The notes under the pieces are model-generated. The model saw nothing but the letters and a program-made list of their open reading frames with translations. It made no database searches and was not told where the DNA came from. From JAUIIK01 sp963745675 (GTDB lineage: Bacteria; Chloroflexota; Chloroflexia; Thermomicrobiales; CFX8): 64,000 nucleotides of DNA. The stretch's first letter is position 1; each line of letters starts with the position of its first letter. The translations under genes and the position numbers were made by a program. Where the stretch lies: assembly GCA_963745675.1 (NCBI GenBank), contig CAVUYM010000027.1:62001-126000 (forward strand), written 5' to 3'. Positions 27,692 to 37,891 of the stretch are shown here, one piece after another.

Positions 27692-29534
27692 ATGACCAAG
27701 GAGAACAGCGGGCTCGAAGGGATTTTGAGCCGCTTTGACGGAATGAATCGGCGGGACTTACTTAAGCGTTCAGTGGTGATGGGCGCAACGATCCCGGCTT
27801 TCGCATCGCTATTGGCCGCTTGTGGCGGCGAGACGATGATGACGATGACGATGGCGGCGACGATAGCGATGGAGGATCTGCCGATCCGACGGCGACAACG
27901 CAGCGATCGGTTCCGACCTCCGCGGTAGGTGGCCAGGCAACTGCCACCGAAGAACAGATGGCGAGACGAACCGACTGCCACTGAAGAGCAGATGACGGAC
28001 GAGCCGACCGCCACTGAAGAAGCGGCTGGCGGTGGCGATACGAAGCAGGGTGGCACGATCGTATTGATGGGCCACCATGAGATCGCCAGCCTGAGCCCGG
28101 ATGATGCCGGGCCAACAGTCCATTGGGTCATAGTCACCCAGCTTCACAATGCGCTCCTCGAATTGGACGCTTGGTACGTGCTTCAGCCGACACTGGCAGA
28201 ATCCTTTGAAGTGTCGGATGACGGGATGTCCTATACATTCAACCTCGTCAAGGGTGCGCCATTCCATGACGGCGAAGAATTCACTTCGGCAGATGTGAAA
28301 TACACATTCGACTTCTATAGCGATCCTGAGAACGCGATGTTGACGGCAAGTAATTTCGCCGGAATAAACAACGTCGATGCCTCGGACGACTACACGGTTG
28401 TCATGACACTTGACGGTCCGAATGCGGCCTTCCTTGCGCGCGCCGGGCAATCATTCATCGTCGCTGAGCATCACCATAGCGCTATCGGGGAGGATGCCTA
28501 CAAGAGCGACCCGATGGGCACTGGTCCTTTCAGCGTTCGGGAATATCGCGCGGCCGAGTACACTGAGGTGGAAGCTTTTGCAGATCACTTCCGCGGTGCG
28601 CCTCTTTTGGATGCCGTGCGGGAAAAGATCGTACCTGAGCCCTCGGTCCGAACAATCGAACTGGAAACCGGCTCGGCTGACTCGTCAGTCTGGGCACTGG
28701 TTACCGAGGATAACATCCGTTTGCGGGACAGCGGCGATTTCACCACGTATCAGACATCCAGCACGGCCTGCAATCACTTCCCGCTGAACAATGAACGACC
28801 TTATTTCGCAGACCGCGAAGTGCGGCGAGCGTTAATGTACGCACTCGACCGCGACCTGATTGTCGATGAGCTGTGGCAGGGGCTGGCCGTGAAGGCGACA
28901 GCCAACCTTTCCCCGGCGCTCGACTTCTACTATGAGCCGGATGTGATGGAATATCCATACGATCCGGACATGGCGATGCAGGTTCTTGACGACGCGGGCT
29001 GGGTCGCAGGGTCTGACGGGATACGCGAGAAGGATGGTGTGCGCTTGGCGTGGACTATCGCTGTCATCGCCGGTGACCAAGCTCGTCGCCCGGAGGCAGA
29101 ATTCGCCCAGGAGAGCTGGAACGCGATCGGCTGCGACGTCAGCATCGAAGATACGACAGGCGCTTCGTCCGGGATGCGCGATGGAACCCACGATATGGCC
29201 CTCTATAACTGGACATATGGTGGAGGCTCTGGTGAGCCAGATGGATCCAATACGTCTGCGCTCTGATGCGCTCAACAACTTCAGCAAATACAAGAGCGAT
29301 GAGATGGACTCGTTGCTCGATGCCGGGTTGGCTGAGACGGATCCGGATGCGCGAAAAGAGATCTATAGTCAAGTTCAGAAGCTTGTCGCAGAAGACGTGC
29401 CGTTCCTCTTCGTCAAGTATTGGGACTGGTTCAACTTCTACAATCCGCGCGTCAAGGGGCTGCCCGACAGTGTCCTCACTGGAAGCCAGCTCTATAACGC
29501 TGCTTACAAGATGTGGATCGAAGAAGAATCCTAG
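27692..29534 (+). pseudogene. Tat-exported peptide/nickel-type (SBP_bac_5) binding lipoprotein 1, frameshifted
   Basis: ATG 27692 has a strong AGGAGG upstream. The N-terminus holds a twin-arginine motif (NRRDLLKRS) followed by a lipobox, LLAAC, so the folded protein is exported by Tat and lipid-anchored. An acidic linker with PTATEE repeats precedes the SBP domain (GTIVLMGHHEIASLSPDD to VPFLFVKYWDWFNFYNPRVKGLP). The binding proteins of this family feed oligopeptides or similar ligands to a Dpp/Opp permease. Frames change near 27830, 27930-27960 and 29255; the GACGAT-rich stretch after the lipobox is one site. It heads the first uptake operon, followed by a terminator-like hairpin and then the permeases. 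Confidence 0.85.
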
Positions 29535-29546
29535 ACGCACCCGCTA

Positions 29547-29578
29547 GTAGAGGGCCGGTAGCCACTCCGGCCCTCTAC
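29547..29578 (+). terminator. Hairpin between binding-protein 1 and its permease
   Basis: A perfect 12-bp stem (GTAGAGGGCCGG with its complement) has an 8-base loop and is followed by TTTGTC. Partial termination here would give more binding protein than permease, as is common in ABC import operons. Confidence 0.7.
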
Positions 29579-29606
29579 TTTGTCAGTTGTTCGTTAGGAA
29601 GTTCTT

Positions 29607-30539
29607 ATGTATCGCTACGTGGTCCAACGACTTCTCCAGGGCATCATCGTCCTATTTCTCGTCTCAATCGCGACATTCGGGATTCTTCAGGCAGCGCCCG
29701 GAGATCCGGTTGAAACGATGCTTGGAGAAGGCAGTACCCAACTTACTCAAGAAGATTACGATCGATTGCTTGCGAAGTGGGGCTTAGACAAGCCGTGGTA
29801 CGAGCAGTATTTCACCTGGCTTGGAAACTTCGTGACCGGTGATTTCGGCCAATCTATTGTGCGGGCGGGTGTTCCGGTTAACGAGATCGTGTTGGAAGCA
29901 GCCTGGCCGACTCTTCAGCTCACTTCGCTGTCACTCGGATTTGCGATTCTCGTCGCAATTCCGGCAGGCATGCTCGCGGCAATCCGTCGATATTCAATAT
30001 TCGACTCTGGGATCATGATCTGGGCGAGTGCTGGTATCGCGCTGCCGAATTTCTGGGTCGGGCTGATGCTGATTATCCTTATGGCCTTGGTCCTTGGTTG
30101 GCTCCCTCCGAGCGGAGCTGGCGATTGGAAGCACTACGTCATGCCTGTGTTTGTGCTCGCAATCAACGAAACAGCGATTCTCTCTCGACTCATGCGGGGT
30201 TCGATGCTCGAAGTTCTCGGGCAGGACTATATGACGACGGCGCGCGCAAAAGGTCTGCGGGAGTACGTTGTCGTCGTGCGACATGCCGTCCGGAATGCGC
30301 TTTTCCGATCGTTACGGTCGTTGGTTTGCGCATGGCCTTCCTGTTGAGCGGTACCGTGGTGGTCGAGTCCATTTTTGCATGGCCCGGCATCGGTCAGCTC
30401 TTTATCTCATCGGTGTATCGCGCGGACTACCAGGTAGTTCAGGCGATTGTCGTGCTATTCACCGTGCTCGTCATTTTCGCGAATATTGTCACGGATTTAA
30501 CTTATGCGAGTCATCGATCCCCGGATTCGACTCAAATAG
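29607..30539 (+). pseudogene. Dpp/Opp-type permease, DppB-like, copy 1, frameshifted
   Basis: This is a membrane permease of the DppB class. It begins with YVVQRLLQGIIVLFLVSI and PGDPVE. The conserved cytoplasmic loop reads ETAILSRLMRGSMLEVLGQDYMTTARAKGL, the EAA-type loop that contacts the ATPase. The helical core then continues in another frame from about 30301. Adding one T to TTTT at 30301-30304 gives NALFPIVTVVGLR and restores the family sequence. A second shift near 30500 precedes the RVIDPRIRLK end. The ATG start is conventional. Its intact paralogue is at 35.9 kb. Confidence 0.85.
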
Positions 30540-30556
30540 ATGGGCAATGGTGAACA

Positions 30557-31491
30557 ATGAGTAGTCCAACTCCTAACCTCGCCGAAAGTCAATCGAGGGA
30601 GTTATTGACGAACAAAGCCTCGTCAGGTGAAGGGCGAGTTACGAACGGTCAGAACTTCGGCGATCCTGGAAGCGATTCAAGCGTTTCAAGCCAGGCGTCG
30701 TTGCCCTGGTATTCATCGGGTTTCTTTCAATAGTCGCGATCATCCCAGGAGTATTCGAACCTTATGTGCTACCATGAGACGAATCTTCGCCAGCGTGGTG
30801 AAAGTCCATCCTGGGAACATCCGTCTGGGACGTGATGACATCGGTCGAGATGTCCTCAGCCGCATAATTCGCGGTACCCGCGTTGCGTTTATCGTCGCAC
30901 TTTCCGCAATGTCAATTTCGTTGCTGATCGGCGTCACTGTCGGAGCGATTTCCGGATATTTCGGGGGTTGGATCGATTCTGCGCTATCTCGCCTCGTTGA
31001 TACCCTTATGGCTTTTCCGTTACTGGTGTTGCTCATCACACTGGCAGCCGTCATAGGTCCGAGCTTGCAGACAACGGTGATCGTCATCGGACTTACCGTC
31101 TGGTCGTCCTATGCCCGCATCGTGCGCGCCGACGTGCTTAGCGTGCGTGAACGCGAGTTCGTTTTTGCCGCCCGAGCTATTGGCGCGACGGATCGGCGGA
31201 TTATCATCCGTCATGTTCTTCCGAATGTTCTCGGTCCGGTCATCGTCTTGGCAAGCCTCGCAGTCGGTGGAATCATCATTCTCGAAGCGGCGCTGTCGTT
31301 CCTCGGGCTGGGCGTTCAGCGACCGACGCCTTCCTGGGGTGGGATGCTTGCTGACGGTCGCGCTCACATTCGCAACTATCCCGCATATCGCGATCGCGCC
31401 AGGAATCATGATCTTCCTGACGGTCCTGGCTTTCAATCTCGTCGGTGATGGACTTCGTGACGCACTCGATCCACGCCAGCGCGAATCCTAG
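30557..31491 (+). pseudogene. Dpp/Opp-type permease, DppC-like, copy 1, frameshifted
   Basis: This is the DppC-class partner permease. Beginning at ATG 30557, an N-terminal cytoplasmic tail leads, after a shift near 30635, to SWKRFKRFKPGVVALVFIGF, the first helix. The part from LGRDDIGRDVLSRIIRGTRV through REREFVFAARAIGATDRR (the ATPase-contact loop) to GVQRPTPSWGGML is in one frame. The end moves to another frame near 31380 to give NLVGDGLRDALDPRQRES. At least three shifts are needed. It is 17 bases after the DppB-like gene. A terminator follows, closing the first operon. Confidence 0.84.
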
Positions 31492-31527
31492 GAGAAGCCA
31501 TCTGAGATATCGCTTTTGGACCTGCAG

Positions 31528-31558
31528 TGGCCGCCAGGGCTTCTTTGGCGGCCATTTT
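31528..31558 (+). terminator. Intrinsic terminator ending the first uptake operon
   Basis: TGGCCGCCA and its complement TGGCGGCCA form a 9-bp stem with a 9-base loop, followed by TTTTCTCGTTT. This is the most conventional intrinsic terminator in the region. Confidence 0.78.
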
Positions 31559-31945
31559 CTCGTTTCGCCGAAATCAACAGTTGGGCAAGTAGATTCCATA
31601 ATGCGGGAACAGTTGCAGTTACAAGTGGAAGTTGATCTTGACACCTGCGTGTGAAGTCCGGAATTTTCCGGCGGGGGACGTTCTACGAAGCGCTCATCGC
31701 GTTGAATGGGATACGTCCGGGATGCACGATCTGTACGTATATTGAGTACTGGATATTGTGCCCTTAGTTCAGCGTGTTGCTGAAAATTGCTTGACAGGTA
31801 ACTGTCGGCGGATTAATTTCGGCTTCCACCGCATGAACGGATTGGTCAAGTCGCATTGATGCCGTCGTCGGACTACGCGTCCGGCGAAGCGTGTCGGGGG
31901 TTTGTGGCGGGCCAAGTGCTATTGGGCAACGGAAGAGGAGTTTCG
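31559..31945 (+). other. Non-coding stretch upstream of binding protein 2
   Basis: About 390 bases separate the operon terminator from the ATG at 31946. I see no credible gene here. The second half holds a promoter (31791-31819) and a leader of about 120 bases ending in GGAAGAGGAG before the start. The first half has no repeat or recognisable element. Confidence 0.5.
31791..31819 (+). promoter_or_regulatory. Sigma-70-type promoter for binding protein 2
   Basis: A perfect TTGACA at 31791-31796 and TAATTT at 31814-31819 are spaced 17 bases apart. Transcription would begin near 31826, so the second binding protein has its own promoter, separate from the first operon. Confidence 0.55.
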
Positions 31946-33817
31946 ATGGTGTTGAGAGATACGGGTTTCGATGAATTGTTGGCAAAATTGAAACCCACAA
32001 GTCGCCGAAGTTTCTTGAAGCGTTCTGTCGCGATGGCGGCAACGCTTCCGGCGTTCGGCACCTTGCTGTCAGCTTGCGGCGGTGATGACGATGACGATAG
32101 TGGAGATCCAACCGCAACGAGTGCACCTGCTGGTGATGAACCTACTGCCACCGAGCAGATGGCAGACGAGGAAGCCACTGCTACCGAGGAAATGACCGAC
32201 GGGGAACCCACTGCTACGGAGGAAATGGCTGACGAGGAGCCAACTGCCACAGAAGAAATGGCGGACGAAGAACCAACGGCGACTGAAGCGGCCTCGGGTG
32301 GTGGCGATGAACCAGTTGATGGCGGAGTCTTCGTGGCCCTCGGGCACCATGAGGTAGCCAGTTTGAGCCCGGACGATTGGGGCCCAGCCGTCCACTACTT
32401 CATCGTCGGCAATATCATATGAGCGACTTGCTCAAGCTAGACAACTATTTTGTGCTTACAGCCGAGTCTGGCCGAGGCATTTGAGGTCTCCGAAGATGGA
32501 TTGACCTACACGTTTGCGACACGATCGGGCGTCCTGTGGCACGATGGCGAGTCTTTCAGTGCCAGCGATGTCGCCTATACATTCAATTTCTATGGTGATC
32601 CTGAAAATGCCGCAGCTCAGCGCGAGCAATTACACGGGCGTGGCTAGCGTAGAAGCGACGGACGAATCACGGTCGTTGTGACGCTCGAACAGCCCAATGC
32701 CGTCTTTCTCACCCGCGCCGGACAGGCAGGCATAGTTCCGGAGCATTTCCATAGCGAAATCGGAGAAGATGCTTTCAAGGCGGATGCCATTGGCACCGGA
32801 CCATTCAAGTTGAAAGAATGGCGCGCAGCAGAGTTCACTGAGCTCGAGCGATTCGATGAATACTGGGATGGCCCGGCACATATGGATGGCATTCGTGAGA
32901 ATATCGTCCCCGAGGCGTCAGTACGAGCAATCGCACTGGAAAATGGCGAAGCTGATTCCGCCGTCTGGCCGCTCGTTACTGACGATCACCTGCGCTTCCG
33001 CGATGATCCCGAGTTTAGCGACTTCACGGTTCAGGTCACATCCAGCGTCGCCGTCAACCACTTCATGATCAACAACTCGAATCCGATCTTCCAGGATAAG
33101 CGCGTGCGTCAGGCAATGATGTTCGCTTCGAATCGCGAGTCGATTCGTGATGATCTCTGGCAGGGCCTGGCCGTGCTGGCGACCGCGAATCTCTCTCCCG
33201 CTCTCGCCTTCTACTATGAGCCGGACGTTGCGCTTTATCCGTATGACCCCGATCAAGCGTCTGCATTGCTAGATGAAGCTGGTTGGGCACTCAATAGCGA
33301 CGGCATCCGCGAAAAAGATGGAACGACGTTGTCCTGGACTTGTACGATCATCACCGGTGACCAGGCGCGTCGCCCGGAAGCTGAGCTCGTACAATCCAAC
33401 CTAAAGGATGTCGGATTTGACATGCAAATTGCCGAAGCACCGTTGGCGACGATTCAGGAAGGTCAACGCAACGGCACGATCGATATGTCGCTGTACAACT
33501 GGACCTACGGTGGCGGCTCCGGTGAACCGGACGGCTCGAATACCCTTCGCTCCGATGCTCGGAACAACTGGAGTCTCTGGAAGAACGATCGTGCTGACGA
33601 GCTATGCGACGCAGGCCTCGTCGAGACCGATCCGGAAGCTCGCAAGGTCATCTACAGCGAACTTCAAAAGCTAGTCGCTGAAGAAGTGCCGTTCATGTTC
33701 ATCAAATACTGGGATTGGTTAAACATCTTCTCGCCACGAACAAAGGGATTGCCAGTTGATCCGCTGGTCGCTGGAAATCAATACCAGTTCTTGCATCGGA
33801 TGTGGTTGGCGGAGTAA
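31946..33817 (+). pseudogene. Tat-exported SBP_bac_5 lipoprotein 2, frameshifted
   Basis: This has the same design as its neighbours: twin-arginine motif SRRSFLKRS, lipobox LLSAC, a long linker of about six TATEE/PTATEE units, then the peptide-binding domain. The domain opens with GGVFVALGHHEVASLSPDDW and, after shifts near 32405, 32455, 32610 and 32665, continues from TLEQPNAVFLTRAGQAGIV to YWDWLNIFSPRTKGLPVDP. The second half is uninterrupted. The start at ATG 31946 follows GAGGAG. It is much closer in sequence to binding protein 3 than to protein 1, for example the shared VTDDHLRFRDDPEFSD. No permease follows it directly. Confidence 0.84.
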
Positions 33818-33845
33818 CGTATCAAGTCGTAACTATACGCCGAAT

Positions 33846-33876
33846 CGCCGGGACCGCAGCTGTTGAGGTCCCGGCG
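33846..33876 (+). terminator. Hairpin terminator between binding proteins 2 and 3
   Basis: A perfect 10-bp stem, CGCCGGGACC with GGTCCCGGCG, has an 11-base loop and is followed by TCTC. It lies 29 bases after binding protein 2. Confidence 0.7.
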
Positions 33877-33905
33877 TCTCTGGCGACGATAATGGGAGGT
33901 GCTTG

Positions 33906-35780
33906 ATGGAGCAATTTGAGCGATCACAGTTGATCGCTGGTCTCGTATCGCGACTTTCGCGCCGCGACATGCTTAGGCGCTCGCTTGCAATGGGTCTTGC
34001 GATTCCGGTCGTGGGTTCATTGCTTGCCGCTTGCGGCGGAGACGACGATGATGATGATGATACTGGTGGAGATGCAACCGAGGCTGCCCCAACGGCTACC
34101 ACGCAGCGTAGCGTCCCAACGGCCGGAGTAGGCGGTCAGGCGACCGCAACCGAGGCCATGCAGGAGGAGCCGACTGCCACGGAAGCCGGGGGTCAAGCTG
34201 ACGAGCCGACTGCCACAGAAATGGCAGCGGAAGAGCCAACTGCTACAGAGGCGGCGACCGGCGGCGATGAGCCGAAGCAAGGCGGAGTCTTTATCGCCAT
34301 GGGGCATCAAGAGATCGCCAGTCTGAGCCCAGACGATTGGGGACCATCGGTCCACTACTTTATCGTTGGCAACATTCACAGCAAGCTGCTGAAGCTGGAC
34401 AACTACTTTACCCTTCAGCCAGATCTGGCGGAGTCGTTTGAGGTCGCTGACGATGGTCTACAATATACTTTTGCAACACGGAGTGGTGTCCTCTGGCACG
34501 ATGGCGAAACCTTTACCGCCGGTGATATCGCATACACATTCAATTACTACCGCGACCCCGCAAATGCAGCTGCTTCTGCCAGCAATTACGCGGGAGTGAC
34601 CGATGTCACCGCTCCGGACGACGGAAGCGTTGTTGTGACGTTGGAGCAGCCTAACGCGGCTTTCCTCACACGTGCCGGTCAGGCTGGCATTGTCGCAGAG
34701 CATCATCACGGCAAAATCGGAGAGGATGCCTACAAAGCGGATCCGGTCGGCACCGGTCCGTGGGTACTCAAAGAGTGGCGCGCTGCCGAATTCACTGAGT
34801 GCGAAGCGTTTGCCGATTACTGGGAGGGCGCGCCGAACATGGACGGTATTCGGGAGAATATCGTGCCCGAAGCATCTGTCCGAGCCATCGCGTTGGAAAA
34901 CAAAGAGGCTGATTCCGCAGTCTGGCCACTCGTAACGGACGATCACTTGCGCTTCCGTGATGATCCGGAGTTCTCAGACTACACGGTTCAGGTCACTTCA
35001 AGTGTCGCGATCAATCACTTTCCGATGAACAATGAGCATCCAGCCTTGTCCGACAAGAGTGTGCGGCAAGCAATGATGTTCGCCCTGGACCGAGAGTCTA
35101 TTCGAGACGATCTCTGGCGAGGGCTGGCCGTATTGGCCACATCGAATCTCTCGCCCGCGCTCGAGTTCTACTATGAGCCGGATGTTGCGCTCTATCCACA
35201 CGACCCAGAGAAGGCCGCAGCCCTCCTTGACGAAGCTGGCTGGACAATGGGCAGCGACGGCGTGCGCGAGAAAGACGGCGTGAAGCTTGAGTGGACGTGC
35301 ACGATCATCACCGGTGACCAGGCACGCCGTCCCGAGGCAGAACTTGCACAGTCCAACTTCAAAGATGTTGGCATGAACATGTCGATTGAGGAAGCGCCGG
35401 TCGCAACGATTCAGGAGGGGCAGCGCTCTGGAACAATAGACATGTCTCTCTACAACTGGACCTACGGCGGCGGCTCAGGTGAGCCGGATGGCTCGAACAC
35501 TCTGCGCTCGGACGCTCGGAACAACTGGAGTCTCTACAAGAATCCGCGCATGGACGAACTCGTTGATGCGGGGCTGGTCGAGACGGATCCGGAAGCCCGC
35601 AAGGTCATATACAGCGAGGTTCAAAAGATCGTCGCCGAGGATGTGCCCTTCCTCTTCGTCAAGTACTGGGATTGGTTCAACATCTTCACCCCACGGGTAA
35701 AGGGTTTGCCAGAAAATCCTCTCGTGGCTGGAAACCAGTATATGTATTTGAACGAGATGTGGCTTGATGACCAGAGTTAG
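33906..35780 (+). CDS. Tat-exported SBP_bac_5 lipoprotein 3, intact
   Basis: This 624-residue protein is the only complete copy of the three. The Tat motif SRRDMLRRS and lipobox LLAAC are followed by a poly-aspartate stretch and PTATE repeats to about residue 115. The ligand-binding domain begins GGVFIAMGHQEIASLSPDDW. Family landmarks include SGVLWHDGETF, NYAGVTDVTAPDD, KADPVGTGPWVLKEWRAAEF, YGGGSGEPDGSNTLRSDA and FVKYWDWFNIF. It would capture a peptide-like solute outside the cell for the adjacent permease pair. ATG 33906 has GGGAGG six bases upstream; a TTG at 33903 is possible. Confidence 0.9.
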   Translation: MEQFERSQLIAGLVSRLSRRDMLRRSLAMGLAIPVVGSLLAACGGDDDDDDDTGGDATEAAPTATTQRSVPTAGVGGQATATEAMQEEPTATEAGGQADEPTATEMAAEEPTATEAATGGDEPKQGGVFIAMGHQEIASLSPDDWGPSVHYFIVGNIHSKLLKLDNYFTLQPDLAESFEVADDGLQYTFATRSGVLWHDGETFTAGDIAYTFNYYRDPANAAASASNYAGVTDVTAPDDGSVVVTLEQPNAAFLTRAGQAGIVAEHHHGKIGEDAYKADPVGTGPWVLKEWRAAEFTECEAFADYWEGAPNMDGIRENIVPEASVRAIALENKEADSAVWPLVTDDHLRFRDDPEFSDYTVQVTSSVAINHFPMNNEHPALSDKSVRQAMMFALDRESIRDDLWRGLAVLATSNLSPALEFYYEPDVALYPHDPEKAAALLDEAGWTMGSDGVREKDGVKLEWTCTIITGDQARRPEAELAQSNFKDVGMNMSIEEAPVATIQEGQRSGTIDMSLYNWTYGGGSGEPDGSNTLRSDARNNWSLYKNPRMDELVDAGLVETDPEARKVIYSEVQKIVAEDVPFLFVKYWDWFNIFTPRVKGLPENPLVAGNQYMYLNEMWLDDQS

Positions 35781-35805
35781 GCAAGTCGGCATCTAGTGCG
35801 TTGCC

Positions 35806-35837
35806 GTCGAGCGACTGGATCATTCCAGTCGCTCGAC
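35806..35837 (+). terminator. Strong hairpin between binding protein 3 and its permease
   Basis: GTCGAGCGACTGGA and its exact complement form a 14-bp stem with a TCAT loop, 25 bases after the binding-protein stop. No T tract follows, so partial termination or mRNA protection is more likely than full stop. Confidence 0.65.
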
Positions 35838-35865
35838 GAGTTGTTGAATCGGGAAGAAGGTCGAA

Positions 35866-36792
35866 GTGCTGTCCTACTTGATCCAAAGACTTATGCAGGG
35901 GGTCATTGTCCTATTCATGGTGACCTTTTTCACCTTTGGTCTGATGCAACTAGCACCCGGCGACCCGATCGACATCATGGTTGGTGAAGCTATCATCACC
36001 GATGCCGAAATCGCGCGCATCCAGGCGAAGTGGGGGCTCGACCGTCCCTGGTACGAGCAGTATTTTACCTGGCTCTCAAATTTCGTACAAGGTGATTTTG
36101 GTCGTTCAGTTGTTCGAACCGGTGTGCCCGTCAGCGACATGGTTACGGAAGCCATGGGACCGACATTGAAATTGAACTTTTTGGCCGTTTCCGTCGCAAT
36201 TCTCATCGCAATACCGGCCGGAGTCATCGCAGCAGTGAAGCAATACTCTATCTTTGATTCGGGGATTATGGTGTGGGCCAGTGCTGGCGTAGCCCTGCCC
36301 AACTTCTGGATCGGCTTGATGTTAATAGTTCTCTTTTCTAAGCAGCTTGGTTGGTTACCCTCCTATGGGACTGGAGGTTGGAAACACTGGCTCATGCCAG
36401 TGGCGGTCCTGGCGATCAATGAGACGGCCATAATCGCGCGGCTGATGCGTGGTTCGACGTTGGAGGTCATCAATCAAGAGTTTGTAACGACGGCGCGAGC
36501 GAAAGGGCTCGCCGAGCGAGTTGTACTGTCGCGCCACGTTCTGCGGAACGCGCTGCTTCCAATCGTGACCGTGATCGGCCTACGAGTTGCCTTCCTGCTA
36601 AGTGGAACAATTGTCGTGGAGACTATCTTCGCGTTCCCGGGCATCGGACGGCTATTTATTCAATCGGTGGATCGACTCGATTACCAGGTAGTTCAGGCAA
36701 TTACAGTCATGTTTGTCCTGTTTGTCATTGTTGCAAACATCATCACGGACCTGTTGTACGGTGTTATCGATCCACGAATTCGTGTGAAGTGA
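35866..36792 (+). CDS. Dpp/Opp-type permease, DppB-like, copy 2, intact
   Basis: This 308-residue inner-membrane permease has six helices. It begins YLIQRLMQGVIVLFMVTFF and has PGDPIDIMVGE, the family's periplasmic loop. The cytoplasmic ETAIIARLMRGSTLEVINQ and TTARAKGLAERVV contact the ATPase, and VIDPRIRVK ends it. The GTG at 35866 follows GAAGAAGG. It forms half of the channel with the DppC-like protein encoded 21 bases downstream. It is closely similar to the frameshifted copy at 29.6 kb. Confidence 0.92.
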   Translation: MLSYLIQRLMQGVIVLFMVTFFTFGLMQLAPGDPIDIMVGEAIITDAEIARIQAKWGLDRPWYEQYFTWLSNFVQGDFGRSVVRTGVPVSDMVTEAMGPTLKLNFLAVSVAILIAIPAGVIAAVKQYSIFDSGIMVWASAGVALPNFWIGLMLIVLFSKQLGWLPSYGTGGWKHWLMPVAVLAINETAIIARLMRGSTLEVINQEFVTTARAKGLAERVVLSRHVLRNALLPIVTVIGLRVAFLLSGTIVVETIFAFPGIGRLFIQSVDRLDYQVVQAITVMFVLFVIVANIITDLLYGVIDPRIRVK

Positions 36793-36813
36793 TCTTCTTG
36801 ATTGGAGAACTAA

Positions 36814-37740
36814 GTGTCGACAAGAGGAGTACGAGCACGAACTGATGCGCCCGACGCTATCACTGATAGTTCGGCGCTTGCTGGAGTTGAACGCGAACGT
36901 CGCACTGAGTGGCAGCGGAGCTGGGCCCGCTTCAGGCGCTTCAAGCCTGGATTGGTTGCGGGCGTCTTCATCCTGATTCTGAGTGTCATCGCGATATTTC
37001 CCCAATTCTTCGAACCATATGATCCGATCCAGCCGTATCCGGCTCTCCGGGGAGAATCGCCGTCTTGGGCGCACCCGTTTGGCCGCGACGACATTGGACG
37101 GGACATCCTGAGCCGTGTCATTCGAGGTACAAGAGTTGCACTGTCGGTGGGCGTTTTCGCCACGCTGATTTCGCTTAGTGTCGGCGTCACAATCGGTCTT
37201 GTATCGGGCTATTTCGGCGGCTGGATCGACGCGATACTCTCCCGATTCGTGGATGCATTGATGGCTTTTCCGATTCTTGTCCTCTTGATTGTCCTGTCTG
37301 CGGTACTTGGACCCAGCTTTAGGATGACGATTATCGTCATCGGGTTAACGGTCTGGTCTACTTATGCCAGGGTGGTGCGGGCCGATGTCATGAGTGTCCG
37401 AGAACGAGACTTTGTGTTTGCCGCGCGTGCGCTCGGCGCGACCAATACACGCATCATCGGACGGCATGTGCTTCCCAACGTGGTTGGTCCGGTCATAGTG
37501 ATTGGTACTCTCTCAGTCGGCGGGATCATCATCCTGGAAGCAGCGCTATCGTTTCTGGGATTCGGCATCCAGCGTCCGACTCCGTCCTGGGGCAATATGC
37601 TGGCTGATGCCAGAGCGAACATCCTCACTTTTCCGCACATCGCATATCCGCCTGGAATCATGATCTTCTTGACAGTTCTAGCTTTCAACCTTGTTGGCGA
37701 CGGATTGCGGGACGCTCTGGATCCGCGCCAGCGCGATTAG
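36814..37740 (+). CDS. Dpp/Opp-type permease, DppC-like, copy 2, intact
   Basis: This 308-residue permease starts with a charged cytoplasmic tail to about residue 40 and WARFRRFKPGLVAGVFILIL. FGRDDIGRDILSRVIRGTRVA is the first family signature, SVRERDFVFAARALGATNTR the ATPase-contact loop and GLRDALDPRQRD the C-terminus. The GTG start at 36814 has GGAGAAC upstream. It pairs with the DppB-like permease. No DppD/DppF ATPase gene follows, as would be usual; a CapA-like gene comes next, after a terminator. Confidence 0.92.
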   Translation: MSTRGVRARTDAPDAITDSSALAGVERERRTEWQRSWARFRRFKPGLVAGVFILILSVIAIFPQFFEPYDPIQPYPALRGESPSWAHPFGRDDIGRDILSRVIRGTRVALSVGVFATLISLSVGVTIGLVSGYFGGWIDAILSRFVDALMAFPILVLLIVLSAVLGPSFRMTIIVIGLTVWSTYARVVRADVMSVRERDFVFAARALGATNTRIIGRHVLPNVVGPVIVIGTLSVGGIIILEAALSFLGFGIQRPTPSWGNMLADARANILTFPHIAYPPGIMIFLTVLAFNLVGDGLRDALDPRQRD

Positions 37741-37765
37741 AGTCCCACTTCTCGGGCACAAATCT

Positions 37766-37805
37766 CGACCGCCTTCTCCGCACCGGAAAGGGCGGTCGTC
37801 TTTTT
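37766..37805 (+). terminator. Intrinsic terminator ending the second uptake operon
   Basis: CGACCGCC pairs with GGCGGTCG and the stem extends inward with two mismatches, followed by TC and TTTTT. This is a conventional intrinsic terminator, 25 bases after the permease stop. Confidence 0.78.
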
Positions 37806-37891
37806 GTTCCCAGAATGAGGGTAGAGACATCGCACAGATTCTATGGATAATGAACGCAAATCAGTGGGGGACATAGATTAGGAATTTGCTC

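Noticed and set aside
27809..28450. A 213-residue minus-strand frame opposite binding protein 1
   Set aside because: It is antisense to the linker and ligand-binding domain of the binding protein, and has no start signal or motif.
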